DNA of 52,312 bases. It comes from an uncultured Albidovulum sp. (lineage in GTDB: Bacteria; Pseudomonadota; Alphaproteobacteria; Rhodobacterales; Rhodobacteraceae). Both the position numbers and the translations under genes were made by a program. The notes below the pieces were generated by a model. That model did no database searches. It was not told where the DNA came from and saw only the letters and a list, made by a program, of their open reading frames with translations. Of this stretch, positions 27,846 to 36,428 are shown in pieces. The stretch is taken from positions 1 to 52,312 of the forward strand of contig CAJYAD010000026.1 of NCBI GenBank assembly GCA_913064775.1. The letters run 5' to 3'. Position 1 is the stretch's first letter. Each line of letters begins with the position of its first letter.

Positions 27846-28583
27846 TCAGCCCCGCCCGATGAAGGGCATCTTCGTCGCCATCACCGTCATGAATTGTACG
27901 TTTGCCTCCAGCGGCAGCTGGGCCATATGCAGCACGGCGCGCGCCACATGGGCCACGTCGATCACCGGCTCGACCGCGATCGTGCCGTCGGCCTGGGGCA
28001 CGCCCCGGGTCATCTTCGCGGCCATCTCGGTCAGCGCATTGCCGATGTCGATCTGCCCGCAGGCGATGTCATGGGGCCGCCCGTCAAGCGAGATCGACCG
28101 CGTCAGCCCGGTGATCGCATGTTTCGACGCGGTATAGGGCGCAGACCCCCAGCGCGGCACATGGGCCGAGATCGAGCCGTTGTTGATGATCCGCCCGCCC
28201 TGCGGATCCTGCCGCCGCATCAGACCGAAGGCGGCGCGAGCGGCGATGAAGGCGCCGGTCAGGTTGATGTCGATCAGCTGGCGCCAGTCGGCGACGGGGA
28301 TCTCGTCGATCGGGCCGGATTTCACGTTGACGCCGGCATTGTTGAACAGCGCGTCCAGATGGCCCCAGGTTTCCTGCGCCCGGGTGAAGGCGGCCTCAAC
28401 CGCCGCCTCGTCGCTGACGTCGCAGGGCAGGATCAGCGCCTCGGGTGCGCCGTCAGCGGTTTCCTGCAGCGGCGCGGTGCGGCGGCCGACCAGCCCGACG
28501 CGCCAGCCCGCCTGCAAGAAGGCGCGCGCCGTCGCCCGCCCCACGCCCGACCCCGCGCCGGTGATGATGATGCTCTGGCTCAT
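27846..28583 (-). CDS. SDR family NAD(P)-dependent oxidoreductase
   Basis: 245-residue classical short-chain dehydrogenase with cofactor motif [18 protein letters not shown], structural NNAG ([11 protein letters not shown]), active-site Ser in [11 protein letters not shown] and YTASK catalytic Tyr-Lys. The [20 protein letters not shown] segment (in part) replaces the usual PG region. Substrate unknown; it is not close to the Caulobacter xylose dehydrogenase XylB as I remember it, but location 40 bases after the xylonate dehydratase gene points to sugar or sugar-acid oxidation or reduction. ATG at 28583 follows AGAGGAA. Confidence 0.86.
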   Translation of the reverse strand: MSQSIIITGAGSGVGRATARAFLQAGWRVGLVGRRTAPLQETADGAPEALILPCDVSDEAAVEAAFTRAQETWGHLDALFNNAGVNVKSGPIDEIPVADWRQLIDINLTGAFIAARAAFGLMRRQDPQGGRIINNGSISAHVPRWGSAPYTASKHAITGLTRSISLDGRPHDIACGQIDIGNALTEMAAKMTRGVPQADGTIAVEPVIDVAHVARAVLHMAQLPLEANVQFMTVMATKMPFIGRG

Positions 28584-28623
28584 GGTCGCGTTCCTCTTGC
28601 GGGCCTCATTCCCCTTGCGGGCC

Positions 28624-30405
28624 TCAGTGATTGTCGCGCGGCAGGTCGCGGCCGATCTTGTGATAGGCGGTCGCCAGTTCCAGGCAACCGCCGTCGGACA
28701 GCTGGCCCACATGTTTGCGGTAGATCTCTTGCCAGGGCGTCTGGTGGTGAAGTTCGGGCGGGGTCCATGCGGCGCGGCGGGCCTGCCATTCGGCCTCATC
28801 CACCAGCGCATCCATGCGCGAGGCGTTCAGATCCAGCCGCACCCGGTCGCCGGACTGCAGCAGGGCAAGGCCCCCGCCCACCACGCTTTCGGGCGAGGCG
28901 TTCAGGATCGACGGGCTTTCCGAGGTCCCCGACTGGCGCCCGTCGCCGACCGTCGGCAGGTGGTCGATGCCGGCCTTCAGCAGCGCGTCGGGCGGCTGCA
29001 TGTTCACCACCTCGGCCGAGCCGGGATAGCCCACGCAGCCGACATTGCGGATGAAGAGGATGCAGTTTTCGTCGATCTCCAGCGCCGGGTCGTTGATGCG
29101 CTCGTGGTAATCCTCGGGGCCCTCGAAGACGATCGCGCGGGCCTCATGGATGCCTTCCTGGCCGGGATGCGACAGGAAGCGGCGGCGGAAGTCCTCGGAG
29201 ATCACGCTGGTTTTCATCAGGGCGGAATCGAACAGGTTGCCCGTCAGCACCTTGAAACCCGCATTGGCGCGCAGCGGCTTGTCGTAAGTCGTGATCACCG
29301 CAGCATCGAGGCTTTCCAGCCCGGCAAGGTTCACCGCCATCGACTGCCCGGTCGCGGTCATGGCGCCCTCATGGATGCGGCCGGCCTTTCGCAGTTCGGC
29401 CATCACCGCCGGCACCCCGCCGGCGCGAAAGAAGCTTTCGCCCAGAAATTCCCCGGCCGGCTGCATGTTCAGCAGCAGCGGCACGTCATAGCCCACGCGC
29501 TCCCAATCCCGGACGTCCAGATCCAACCCGGCATGGCGGGCGATCGCGGCCAGATGCGGCGGCGCGTTGGTCGAGCCGCCGATCGCGGTATTCACGACAA
29601 TCGCATTCTCGAAGGCTTCGCGCGTCAGGATGTCCGAGGGTTTCAGATCCTCCATCACCATCGCGACGATGCGGCGGCCGGTCTCATAGGCCATCGCCAT
29701 GCGCTCGCGGAACGGCGCGGGGATCGCGGAATTGCCGGTCAGCGACATGCCCAGCGCCTCGGCCATGGCGTTCATCGTGCTGGCGGTGCCCATGGTGTTG
29801 CAATGGCCCAGCGACGGCGCCGAGGCGCAGACCCGGCCGATGAATTCGTCGTAGTCGATCTTGCCCTCGGCCAGCAGGCGGCGCGATTGCCAGATGATCG
29901 TGCCCGATCCCGCGCGCTTGCCCTTCCACCAGCCGTCCAGCATCGGCCCGCCATTCAGCGCAATCGCCGGCAGGTCGACGGTGGCGGCGCCCATCAGCAT
30001 CGCGGGGGTGGTCTTGTCGCAGCCGGTGGTCAGCACGACGCCGTCGATCGGATAGCCATGCAGCACTTCGACGAGGCTCAGATACGCAAGGTTGCGGTCA
30101 AGGGCCGCGGTCGGGCGCTTGCCGGTTTCCTGGATCGGGTGGACCGGGAATTCCATCGGCAGGCCGCCCGCGTCGCGGATGCCGGCCTTGATCCGTTCCA
30201 TCAGGAAGACATGGATCTTGTTGCAGGGCGCAAGGTCCGATCCGGTGTTGGCGATGCCGATCACCGGGCGCTCAGACTGCAGTTCCGTGCGGGTGTATTC
30301 CTGATTCTGATAGCGCTCTAGATAGAGCGCGGTCATGCCCGGGTTGTTGGGGTTGTCGAACCACTCCTGAGAGCGGAAGCGGCGGTGTGCGCGGGTGTCG
30401 GCCAT
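28624..30405 (-). CDS. xylD: IlvD/Edd family dehydratase, D-xylonate dehydratase (XylD)-like
   Basis: 593-residue iron-sulfur dehydratase. It closely follows the Caulobacter crescentus XylD sequence as I recall it: [12 protein letters not shown] at the start, [61 protein letters not shown] and the end [11 protein letters not shown]-type [14 protein letters not shown]. The three cluster ligands are C61 (LAPCNK), C129 (TTGCDKTT) and C202 (LGHCNT). The reaction would be D-xylonate to 2-keto-3-deoxy-D-xylonate; related sugar acids are possible. ATG at 30405 has AAGGAAG upstream. It is divergent from the FAD oxidase gene, across two GGTATACC palindromes. Confidence 0.88.
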   Translation of the reverse strand: MADTRAHRRFRSQEWFDNPNNPGMTALYLERYQNQEYTRTELQSERPVIGIANTGSDLAPCNKIHVFLMERIKAGIRDAGGLPMEFPVHPIQETGKRPTAALDRNLAYLSLVEVLHGYPIDGVVLTTGCDKTTPAMLMGAATVDLPAIALNGGPMLDGWWKGKRAGSGTIIWQSRRLLAEGKIDYDEFIGRVCASAPSLGHCNTMGTASTMNAMAEALGMSLTGNSAIPAPFRERMAMAYETGRRIVAMVMEDLKPSDILTREAFENAIVVNTAIGGSTNAPPHLAAIARHAGLDLDVRDWERVGYDVPLLLNMQPAGEFLGESFFRAGGVPAVMAELRKAGRIHEGAMTATGQSMAVNLAGLESLDAAVITTYDKPLRANAGFKVLTGNLFDSALMKTSVISEDFRRRFLSHPGQEGIHEARAIVFEGPEDYHERINDPALEIDENCILFIRNVGCVGYPGSAEVVNMQPPDALLKAGIDHLPTVGDGRQSGTSESPSILNASPESVVGGGLALLQSGDRVRLDLNASRMDALVDEAEWQARRAAWTPPELHHQTPWQEIYRKHVGQLSDGGCLELATAYHKIGRDLPRDNH

Positions 30406-30467
30406 GGGTCTGTCTTCCTTCCGGGCGGGCAGGCGGTGGCGCCGCCGCGTCGCCTTATCATTTCCCA

Positions 30468-30481
30468 TTTGGTATACCAAA
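30468..30481. promoter_or_regulatory. Perfect palindrome TTTGGTATACCAAA, probable GntR operator
   Basis: A 14-bp perfect palindrome lies 63 bases upstream of the xylD-like start. The core TGGTATACCA is the kind of site bound by FCD-type GntR repressors, two of which are encoded nearby. The identical 10-bp core recurs at 30570-30579. Confidence 0.6.
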
Positions 30482-30569
30482 ATCAAGGCCTGTCTGCCCG
30501 GGCGGGGGTGGTTCGTTACACAATCGGGGGAGTGGTTGACATTGCTATGGGAAGCCGTCTTCATCACGA

Positions 30570-30579
30570 TGGTATACCA
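30570..30579. promoter_or_regulatory. Second TGGTATACCA operator
   Basis: A 10-bp perfect palindrome identical to the core of the site at 30468-30481. The two centres are exactly 100 bp apart, compatible with cooperative binding or looping. This copy is about 40 bases upstream of the FAD oxidase start codon. Confidence 0.55.
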
Positions 30580-30619
30580 GATGGCAGGGGATGCAAGGCA
30601 CCCCGCGATGGGGGCGAGA

Positions 30620-31996
30620 ATGCAGACCGAAAGCGTCATCGCGGAGCTCTCCGCACTGCTGGGCGAACGGCTGAGCACGGCCGGGGCGGTGCGTGCCGAA
30701 CATGGCCGGAACGAGACCTATTACCCCGACACCCCGCCCGACGCCGTGGCCTTCCCCGAGACGACAAAGGAGGTCTCTGCCCTGCTGCGGATCTGCCATG
30801 CGGCGGGGGTTCCGGTCACCGCCTATGGCGCGGCGAGTTCGCTGGAGGGCCAGCATCTGGCGGTGCAGGGCGGGATCAGCCTGGACATGCGGCGCATGAA
30901 CCGGGTGCTGTCGGTGCATCCCGAGGATCTGAACGCCGTCGTCCAGCCCGGCCTGACGCGGATCGCGCTGAACGAGGCACTGCGCGCCACGGGGATGTTC
31001 TTCCCGGTCGATCCCGGCGCCGATGCCAGCCTGGGCGGCATGGCGGCGACGCGCGCCTCGGGCACCACGGCGGTGCACTATGGCACGATGCGCGAGAACG
31101 TGCTGGCGCTGCAGGCGGTGATGGCCGATGGCACGGTGATCCGAACCGGGTCGGCCGCGCGCAAATCCTCGACCGGCTATGACCTGACGCATCTGCTGAT
31201 CGGGTCCGAGGGCACGCTTGGCATCCTGACCGAGCTGACGCTGCGCCTGCAGGGCATCCCGGAAACCATTGCCGCCGCGACCTGCCGCTTTGCCAGCGTC
31301 GAGGATGCGGTGAACTGCGTGATCGCGACGATCCAGTCGGGCGTGCCGATGGCGCGGATCGAACTGGTCGACGAGATGATGGTGAAGGGCTTCAACGCCT
31401 ATGCCGACGCGGGCCTGCCCGAGATGCCGCATCTGTTCCTCGAATTCCACGGCGGCCCCGCTGCGGTCGCCGAACAGACCGCCGCTTTTGAAGCGATCGC
31501 GGCCGAGTTCGGCGCCGAGGGCTGGCGCGCCGCCGACACGGTCGAAGGGCGCAATGCGCTGTGGTCGCTGCGGCACAAGGCGCATTACGCCAGCGCCGCG
31601 CTGGCGCGGGGCAAGCGGATCTGGCCCACCGATGTCTGCGTGCCGATCTCGGCGCTGGCCGAGGCGGTGCTGCAGGCGCAGCGCGACGCCCGCGCGCTGG
31701 GGCTGACCTGTACCATCGTCGGCCATGTCGGCGATGGCAATTTTCACTGCGCCGTCTGCGTCGATCCCGCCGACGCCGAGGAAATGGCGCGCAGCCACCG
31801 CTTTACCCATGCGCTGGCCGATACGGCGCTGCGCCTCGGCGGCACGGTCAGCGGCGAGCATGGCATCGGCCTTGGCAAGCAAGATTTCATGGACGCCGAA
31901 CACGGGCCCGCGCTGGGCTGGATGCGCGCGGTGAAGCGCGCCTTCGACCCCAAGGGAATCCTCAACCCCGGCAAGCTGCTGCCGCCCGAAGCCTGA
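30620..31996 (+). CDS. FAD-linked oxidase, GlcD/D-lactate dehydrogenase-like
   Basis: 458-residue flavoprotein of the PCMH/FAD_binding_4 family. The FAD domain shows VAFPETTKEVSALLRIC, VTAYGAASSLEGQHLAVQGG, DPGADASLGGMAATRASGTT, YGTMRENVLALQAVMADG and GYDLTHLLIGSEGTLGIL; the C-terminal FAD-oxidase domain ends with TIVGHVGDGNFH, GTVSGEHGIGLGKQDFM and FDPKGILNPGKLLP. Such enzymes oxidise 2-hydroxy acids and pass electrons to the quinone pool or cytochromes. ATG at 30620 was chosen; ATGs at 30608 and further upstream are possible. It probably starts an operon with the xylX-like gene. Confidence 0.86.
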   Translation: MQTESVIAELSALLGERLSTAGAVRAEHGRNETYYPDTPPDAVAFPETTKEVSALLRICHAAGVPVTAYGAASSLEGQHLAVQGGISLDMRRMNRVLSVHPEDLNAVVQPGLTRIALNEALRATGMFFPVDPGADASLGGMAATRASGTTAVHYGTMRENVLALQAVMADGTVIRTGSAARKSSTGYDLTHLLIGSEGTLGILTELTLRLQGIPETIAAATCRFASVEDAVNCVIATIQSGVPMARIELVDEMMVKGFNAYADAGLPEMPHLFLEFHGGPAAVAEQTAAFEAIAAEFGAEGWRAADTVEGRNALWSLRHKAHYASAALARGKRIWPTDVCVPISALAEAVLQAQRDARALGLTCTIVGHVGDGNFHCAVCVDPADAEEMARSHRFTHALADTALRLGGTVSGEHGIGLGKQDFMDAEHGPALGWMRAVKRAFDPKGILNPGKLLPPEA

Positions 31997-32045
31997 CACA
32001 GGCCCCCCCGGGCCCCACGCCCCCCGGAACCGAAAGGAGACCGCG

Positions 32046-33170
32046 ATGCTGCCGCGCACCAACCCGACCCCCGAGGCCACATGCGTCGGCCGCGTCTGGC
32101 GTCCCGGCATCGGTCCGGCGCTGGTGCGTCTGGACGGCGATCGCCTGATCGACATCACCAGCCGCGACCTGCCGACGATGCAGGCGCTTCTGGAAACCCC
32201 CGATCCCGCCGCCGTGGCCCGCGCCGCACCGGGCGAGGACTTTGCCTCGCTGGGCGATCTTGGCGGTGATCTGCGCCTGCTGGCGCCGCCCGACCTGCAG
32301 GCGATCAAGGCCGCGGGCGTGACCTTCGCCGCCTCGATGGTCGAGCGGGTGATCGAGGAACAGGCCGCCGGCAACCCCGACCGCGCCGAAGCGATCCGCG
32401 CCCGCGTCACCGCCGCGATCGGCGACAGCCTGTCGGGGATCGTGCCCGGCTCGGACAAGGCGGCGCAGGTCAAGGAGGTGCTGCAGGCCGAGGGCCTGTG
32501 GTCACAATATCTGGAGGTCGGCATCGGCCCCGATGTCGAGGTCTTCACCAAATGCCAGCCGATGGCCTCGGTCGGCGGGGGGGCCGAGATCGGGTTGCTG
32601 CCCGGCTCACGCTGGAACAACCCCGAGCCAGAGCTGGTGCTGGCGGTGAACTCGAAAGGCGCGATCGTCGGCGCGACGCTGGGCAATGACGTGAACCTGC
32701 GCGACCTTGAGGGGCGCTCGGCGCTGTTGCTGAGCAAGGCCAAGGACAACAATGCCTCGTCGGCGATCGGGCCGTTCCTGCGGCTGTTCGACGGCGGTTA
32801 CGGCCTTGACGACGTGCGCCGCGCCGAGATCTCGCTGCGGGTCGAGGGCGAGGACGGCTTCGTGCTGGAAGGCAGCTCCTCGATGGCAAGGATCAGCCGC
32901 GACCCGGCGGCGATCGTGTCGCAGACGATCGGGCGGCATCACCAATATCCCGACGGCTTCTTTCTGTTCCTCGGCACGATGTTCGCGCCGGTCAAGGATC
33001 GCGACGCGCCGGGGCAGGGCTTTACCCATCATCCGGGCGATGTGGTCACCATTTCCGAACCCGCGCTGGGCAGGCTGCGCAACGTGGTGCGGCTGTCGAC
33101 CGAGGTGCCGGAATGGAGTTTCGGCACCGCGGCGCTGATGCGCAATCTGGCCGGGCGGGGGCTTTTGTGA
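32046..33170 (+). CDS. xylX: Fumarylacetoacetate hydrolase family protein, 2-keto-3-deoxy-D-xylonate dehydratase (XylX)-like
   Basis: 374-residue protein that aligns by eye along most of its length with Caulobacter XylX: LQAIKAAGVTFAASMVERVIEE, AEGLWSQYLEVGIGPDVEVF, NNPEPELVLAV, GNDVNLRDLEGRSALLLSKA, DNNASSAIGPFLRLFD, HHQYPDGFFLFLGTMFAP and the C-terminal LIRNLAGRGLL-type LMRNLAGRGLL. The NNPEPE and GNDVNLRD motifs carry the metal-binding Glu and Asp residues. The reaction would convert 2-keto-3-deoxyxylonate to alpha-ketoglutarate semialdehyde. ATG at 32046 follows AAAGGAGA. It completes the XylD reaction; the next step, KGSA dehydrogenase, is not in the window. Confidence 0.87.
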   Translation: MLPRTNPTPEATCVGRVWRPGIGPALVRLDGDRLIDITSRDLPTMQALLETPDPAAVARAAPGEDFASLGDLGGDLRLLAPPDLQAIKAAGVTFAASMVERVIEEQAAGNPDRAEAIRARVTAAIGDSLSGIVPGSDKAAQVKEVLQAEGLWSQYLEVGIGPDVEVFTKCQPMASVGGGAEIGLLPGSRWNNPEPELVLAVNSKGAIVGATLGNDVNLRDLEGRSALLLSKAKDNNASSAIGPFLRLFDGGYGLDDVRRAEISLRVEGEDGFVLEGSSSMARISRDPAAIVSQTIGRHHQYPDGFFLFLGTMFAPVKDRDAPGQGFTHHPGDVVTISEPALGRLRNVVRLSTEVPEWSFGTAALMRNLAGRGLL

Positions 33171-33384
33171 CGGGTCGCGCGGCCCGGGGCGGCGCGCGCG
33201 GGGCGTGACGTCTTGCCCGGCGCAGGGCGGCGATCCGGCCTGCCGAAGGGCGCGCTGGCATGCATATCCCAGCATGCCGCAGCGCAGAAACCGTTCTCAC
33301 AATTGCGTTTCGACGTCTTACAAGCGGGGGGGTGTGACCCCATCGTCTTAGGGACGAGCTCGGGGAAAACGCAAGGATATGATG

Positions 33385-34611
33385 ATGGCTGGCAAGAGTC
33401 AGACGGAAATTCCGCGCCGCGGCGAAGAGCAGATCCTGGTTCTGCAGGGCGGCGGCGCGTTGGGTGCCTATCAGGCCGGCGTTTTCGAGGGCCTCGCAGC
33501 GCGTGGCGTGATCCCCGACTGGATCGCCGGCATTTCGATCGGCGCGATCAACGCGGCGCTGATCGCCGGCAACCGCCCCGAGGATCGGGCGGCACGGCTA
33601 CAGGACTTCTGGCAGAGGGTGACCTCTGGCACCGGATGGGCCGCGCCGATTCTGTGGCCCTTTGGCCGCAAGGCGATCAACGAAATCTATGCCAATCAGG
33701 CGATGCTGGGCGGCATTCCCGGCTTCTTCCGGCCAAGGATTCCGCCCGCCGCGATGCACATGCCCGGCACGATGGAGGCGATGGGCCATTACGACACCAC
33801 GCCGCTGCGCGAAACGCTGCTGGAGCTGATCGATTTCGACTACCTCAACGGCGAGGGGCCGCGCCTGTCGGTCGGCGCGGTGAATGTCGAGACCGGCTCG
33901 ATGACCTGGTTCGACAGCGACCGGCGCGAGATCGGCCCCGAACATATCATGGCCTCGGGCGCGCTGCCGCCGGGATTCCCACCGATCGAGATCGACGGAG
34001 AGCTTTACTGGGATGGCGGATTGTTGTCGAACACGCCGCTGCAATATGTGCTGTTCGAGGCCGCCACGGGGGCCGACAAATGTGTCTGGCAGGTGGATCT
34101 GTTCAAGGCGCAGGGGCGGGCGCCCATCGCGGTCTGGGACATCGAGGACCGGATGAAGGACATCCGCTTTTCCAGCAGGACGCGGCTGAACACCGATCTT
34201 TTGCGGCAGCTCTATGAAGAGGCCGCCAAGACCCAAGCCGCCTTCCAGGCCCTGCCCAAGGAGATGCAGGAAGATCCGCGCATCAAGGCGCTGATCGACT
34301 GCCGCTTTCAGGCGCGGCTGAGCATCGTGCATCTGATCTACCGCCAGTCCAAGCACGAAAGCCAGTCGAAGGATTACGAATTCTCGCGCCGCTCGATGCT
34401 GGATCACTGGGCCTCGGGGGTGGGCGACGTGGCCGAGACGATGGACAACCCGGGCTGGCGCGGCCGGCTGCAGAAAAGCGGCGCGGTGAATATCTTCGAT
34501 CTGACGCATTCCGGCCAGGCAGAATCCGAAACCCGCCGCCGGGCGCGCGAGGCCCGTGCGGCCCGCGCCGCCCTTGCCCCGGCCCGCCGCCACAGGAGCC
34601 CCGCGAAATGA
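33385..34611 (+). CDS. Patatin-like phospholipase family protein (with DUF3734-type C-terminus)
   Basis: About 408-residue serine hydrolase. Catalytic parts are the oxyanion loop [18 protein letters not shown], nucleophile elbow AGISIGAIN (GxSxG) and DGG in [13 protein letters not shown]. The C-terminal half ([42 protein letters not shown] and [12 protein letters not shown]) is the extra domain seen in patatins of alphaproteobacteria. Three consecutive ATGs (33379, 33382, 33385) are possible; the last is best spaced from AAGGA. The stop overlaps the acetoacetate decarboxylase start. Lipid or polyhydroxybutyrate-related substrate is inferred from context. Confidence 0.87.
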   Translation: MAGKSQTEIPRRGEEQILVLQGGGALGAYQAGVFEGLAARGVIPDWIAGISIGAINAALIAGNRPEDRAARLQDFWQRVTSGTGWAAPILWPFGRKAINEIYANQAMLGGIPGFFRPRIPPAAMHMPGTMEAMGHYDTTPLRETLLELIDFDYLNGEGPRLSVGAVNVETGSMTWFDSDRREIGPEHIMASGALPPGFPPIEIDGELYWDGGLLSNTPLQYVLFEAATGADKCVWQVDLFKAQGRAPIAVWDIEDRMKDIRFSSRTRLNTDLLRQLYEEAAKTQAAFQALPKEMQEDPRIKALIDCRFQARLSIVHLIYRQSKHESQSKDYEFSRRSMLDHWASGVGDVAETMDNPGWRGRLQKSGAVNIFDLTHSGQAESETRRRAREARAARAALAPARRHRSPAK

Positions 34612-35354
34612 AGATCGCCGATGTGAAAGCCCGCGCCTTTTCGATGCCGCTGACCAGCCCCTCGTATCCGCCCGGCCCCTACCGCTTTGTGGATCGCGAG
34701 TTCCTGACCATCACCTACCGCACCGACATGGAGGCCCTGCGCGCCGTGGTGCCAGAGCCGCTGGAAGTGGTCGAGCCGCTGGTGAAATACGAATTCATCC
34801 GCATGCCCAATTCCACCGGCTTCGGTGACTACACCGAGTCCGGTCAGGTGATCCCGGTGCGCTTCCAGGGCCGCGAGGGTGGCTATACCCATGCGATGTA
34901 TCTGAACGACGAAAGCCCGATCGCCGGCGGCCGCGAGATCTGGGGTTTCCCCAAGAAATTCGCCCAGCCCAGCCTGATGGTCGAGAAGGACACCCTCGTC
35001 GGTCGGCTCGACATGGGGCCGATCCGGGTGGCGACGGCGACCATGGGCTACAAGCACCGGGCGCTGGATCTGGGCAAGGTCGAGGCGCAGCTGAAGGCGC
35101 CGAACTTCCTTTTGAAGATCATCCCCCATGTCGATTGCAGCCCGCGGATCTGCGAGCTGGTCGAATTCCATCTGGAGGATCTGCACGTCAAGGGCGCCTG
35201 GGAAGGCCCCGCCGGGATAGAGCTGCATTCCCATGCGCTGGCCCCGGTCGCGCAATTGCCGGTGCGAGAGGTGCTGGGCGCCACCCATATCCTTTGCGAC
35301 CTAACGCTGGGGCTTGGCCGGGTCGTCCACGATTACATGGCCGACGGGCATTAG
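34608..35354 (+). CDS. adc: Acetoacetate decarboxylase
   Basis: 248-residue ADC-family protein. The Schiff-base lysine pair lies in [15 protein letters not shown] (about residues 108-122), preceded by [13 protein letters not shown], as in known acetoacetate decarboxylases, which make acetone and carbon dioxide. N-terminal [19 protein letters not shown] and C-terminal [18 protein letters not shown] are also typical. It overlaps the patatin gene by ATGA and is 31 bases before the hydroxybutyrate dehydrogenase gene, so the three genes likely form one ketone-body operon. Confidence 0.9.
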   Translation: MKIADVKARAFSMPLTSPSYPPGPYRFVDREFLTITYRTDMEALRAVVPEPLEVVEPLVKYEFIRMPNSTGFGDYTESGQVIPVRFQGREGGYTHAMYLNDESPIAGGREIWGFPKKFAQPSLMVEKDTLVGRLDMGPIRVATATMGYKHRALDLGKVEAQLKAPNFLLKIIPHVDCSPRICELVEFHLEDLHVKGAWEGPAGIELHSHALAPVAQLPVREVLGATHILCDLTLGLGRVVHDYMADGH

Positions 35355-35385
35355 GCCCGCCGCCCGCAACGACAGGAGATCGAAG

Positions 35386-36168
35386 ATGAACATGAAGGGC
35401 AAGATCTGCATCGTCACCGGCGCCGCCCGCGGCATCGGCATGGCGATCGCCAAGCGCTATGTGCAGGACGGGGCGAAGGTGGCGATCGCCGACCTGAACC
35501 TCGATGATGCGAAGAAGACCGCGGCCGAGCTGACCACGATGGGCCCGGGCGAGGCGATGGGCGTGGCGATGAACGTCACCGACGAGGCCGCGGTGAACGC
35601 CGGCGTCGAAGAGGTCGCGAAAGCCTGGGGCGGCATCGACGTGCTGGTCTCGAACGCCGGGATCCAGATCGTTCACAAGATCGAGGATTTCCCCTTCAGC
35701 GATTGGAAGAAGCTGCTGTCGATCCATCTCGACGGCGCCTTCCTGACCACCAAGGCCTGCATCCCGCATATGAAGACGCGCGGCGGCGGATCGGTGATCT
35801 ACATGGGCTCGGTCCATTCCAAGGAGGCCTCGCCGCTGAAATCGGCCTATGTGACGGCCAAGCACGGGCTTCTGGGGCTGGCGCGGGTGGTGTCGAAGGA
35901 GGGCGCCGAATATGGCGTGCGGGCGAACGTGATCTGCCCGGGCTTCGTCAAGACCCCGCTGGTCGAGAAGCAGATCCCCGAGCAGGCCAAGGAATTGGGG
36001 ATTTCGGAAGAAGAGGTGGTGAACAAGATCATGCTGGGCGACACCGTCGACCAGGAATTCACCACCGTCGAGGACGTGGCCGAACTGGCCTGGCTCTTCG
36101 CCGCCTTCCCCTCCAATGCGCTGACTGGCCAGTCGATGGTGGTCAGCCATGGCTGGTTCATGAACTGA
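35386..36168 (+). CDS. bdhA: 3-hydroxybutyrate dehydrogenase
   Basis: 260-residue SDR that interconverts D-3-hydroxybutyrate and acetoacetate with NAD. Features: [61 protein letters not shown] (active Ser, Tyr and Lys; quoted in parts), [20 protein letters not shown] and [12 protein letters not shown] at the end. The [20 protein letters not shown] and [11 protein letters not shown] wording is specific for BdhA. ATG at 35386 follows AGGAG. Together with the upstream decarboxylase it links polyhydroxybutyrate breakdown to acetoacetate. Confidence 0.93.
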   Translation: MNMKGKICIVTGAARGIGMAIAKRYVQDGAKVAIADLNLDDAKKTAAELTTMGPGEAMGVAMNVTDEAAVNAGVEEVAKAWGGIDVLVSNAGIQIVHKIEDFPFSDWKKLLSIHLDGAFLTTKACIPHMKTRGGGSVIYMGSVHSKEASPLKSAYVTAKHGLLGLARVVSKEGAEYGVRANVICPGFVKTPLVEKQIPEQAKELGISEEEVVNKIMLGDTVDQEFTTVEDVAELAWLFAAFPSNALTGQSMVVSHGWFMN

Positions 36169-36207
36169 ATCAGCCAACCTCCGGTACCGATCCCCAAGAC
36201 GGTGCCA

Positions 36208-36235
36208 GCCCTGCCGGACCAATGTTCGGCAGGGC
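36208..36235 (+). terminator. Hairpin after bdhA
   Basis: A perfect 9-bp stem GCCCTGCCG/CGGCAGGGC with a 10-base loop lies 39 bases after the bdhA stop. No T-run follows. Confidence 0.45.
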
Positions 36236-36263
36236 GCCAACGATGTTCGCCCCGTACCGGAAC

Positions 36264-36313
36264 TTGACGCGGGGGCAATGCCACGTCAGATGACCTTTGC
36301 GTCATTTGCGTCT
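36264..36313 (+). promoter_or_regulatory. Candidate promoter and operator of the efflux operon
   Basis: TTGACG (36264-36269) could be a -35 element; 17 bases later the -10 is poor (CAGATG). Overlapping it is an inverted repeat ATGAC (36290-36294) / GTCAT (36301-36305), and TTTGCGTCA-TTTGCGTC is a near-perfect direct repeat at 36296-36312. A repressor site is plausible, but no regulator gene is adjacent. Confidence 0.3.
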
Positions 36314-36428
36314 GGTCAGCCCGGAAAGCGGGGCTATATCGGTCCGGAATTCGCGATTTCGCGCCTCATGGCACGACGATCGGGCGCGGAGGCCGGCCTC
36401 CGGGCGGGCGGAACGGACGGAGTGGAGC

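Noticed and set aside
28584-28623. Direct repeat TTGCGGGCCTCA between xylD and the SDR gene
   Set aside because: Twelve-base repeat around a ribosome binding site; could be slippage, too short to read as a regulatory or mobile feature.
28180-30321. 713-codon plus-strand open frame opposite the xylD-like gene
   Set aside because: Antisense shadow of a gene with full IlvD/Edd family signatures; no domain visible in the frame.
30545-32752. Long minus-strand frame opposite the FAD oxidase and xylX-like genes
   Set aside because: Shadow frame; spans two real genes with clear family motifs.
33257-33278. GGCATGC/GCATGCC inverted repeat before the patatin gene as a PhaR-type site
   Set aside because: Short arms with an 8-base spacer in GC-rich DNA and no exact match to a PhaR motif that I can state with confidence.
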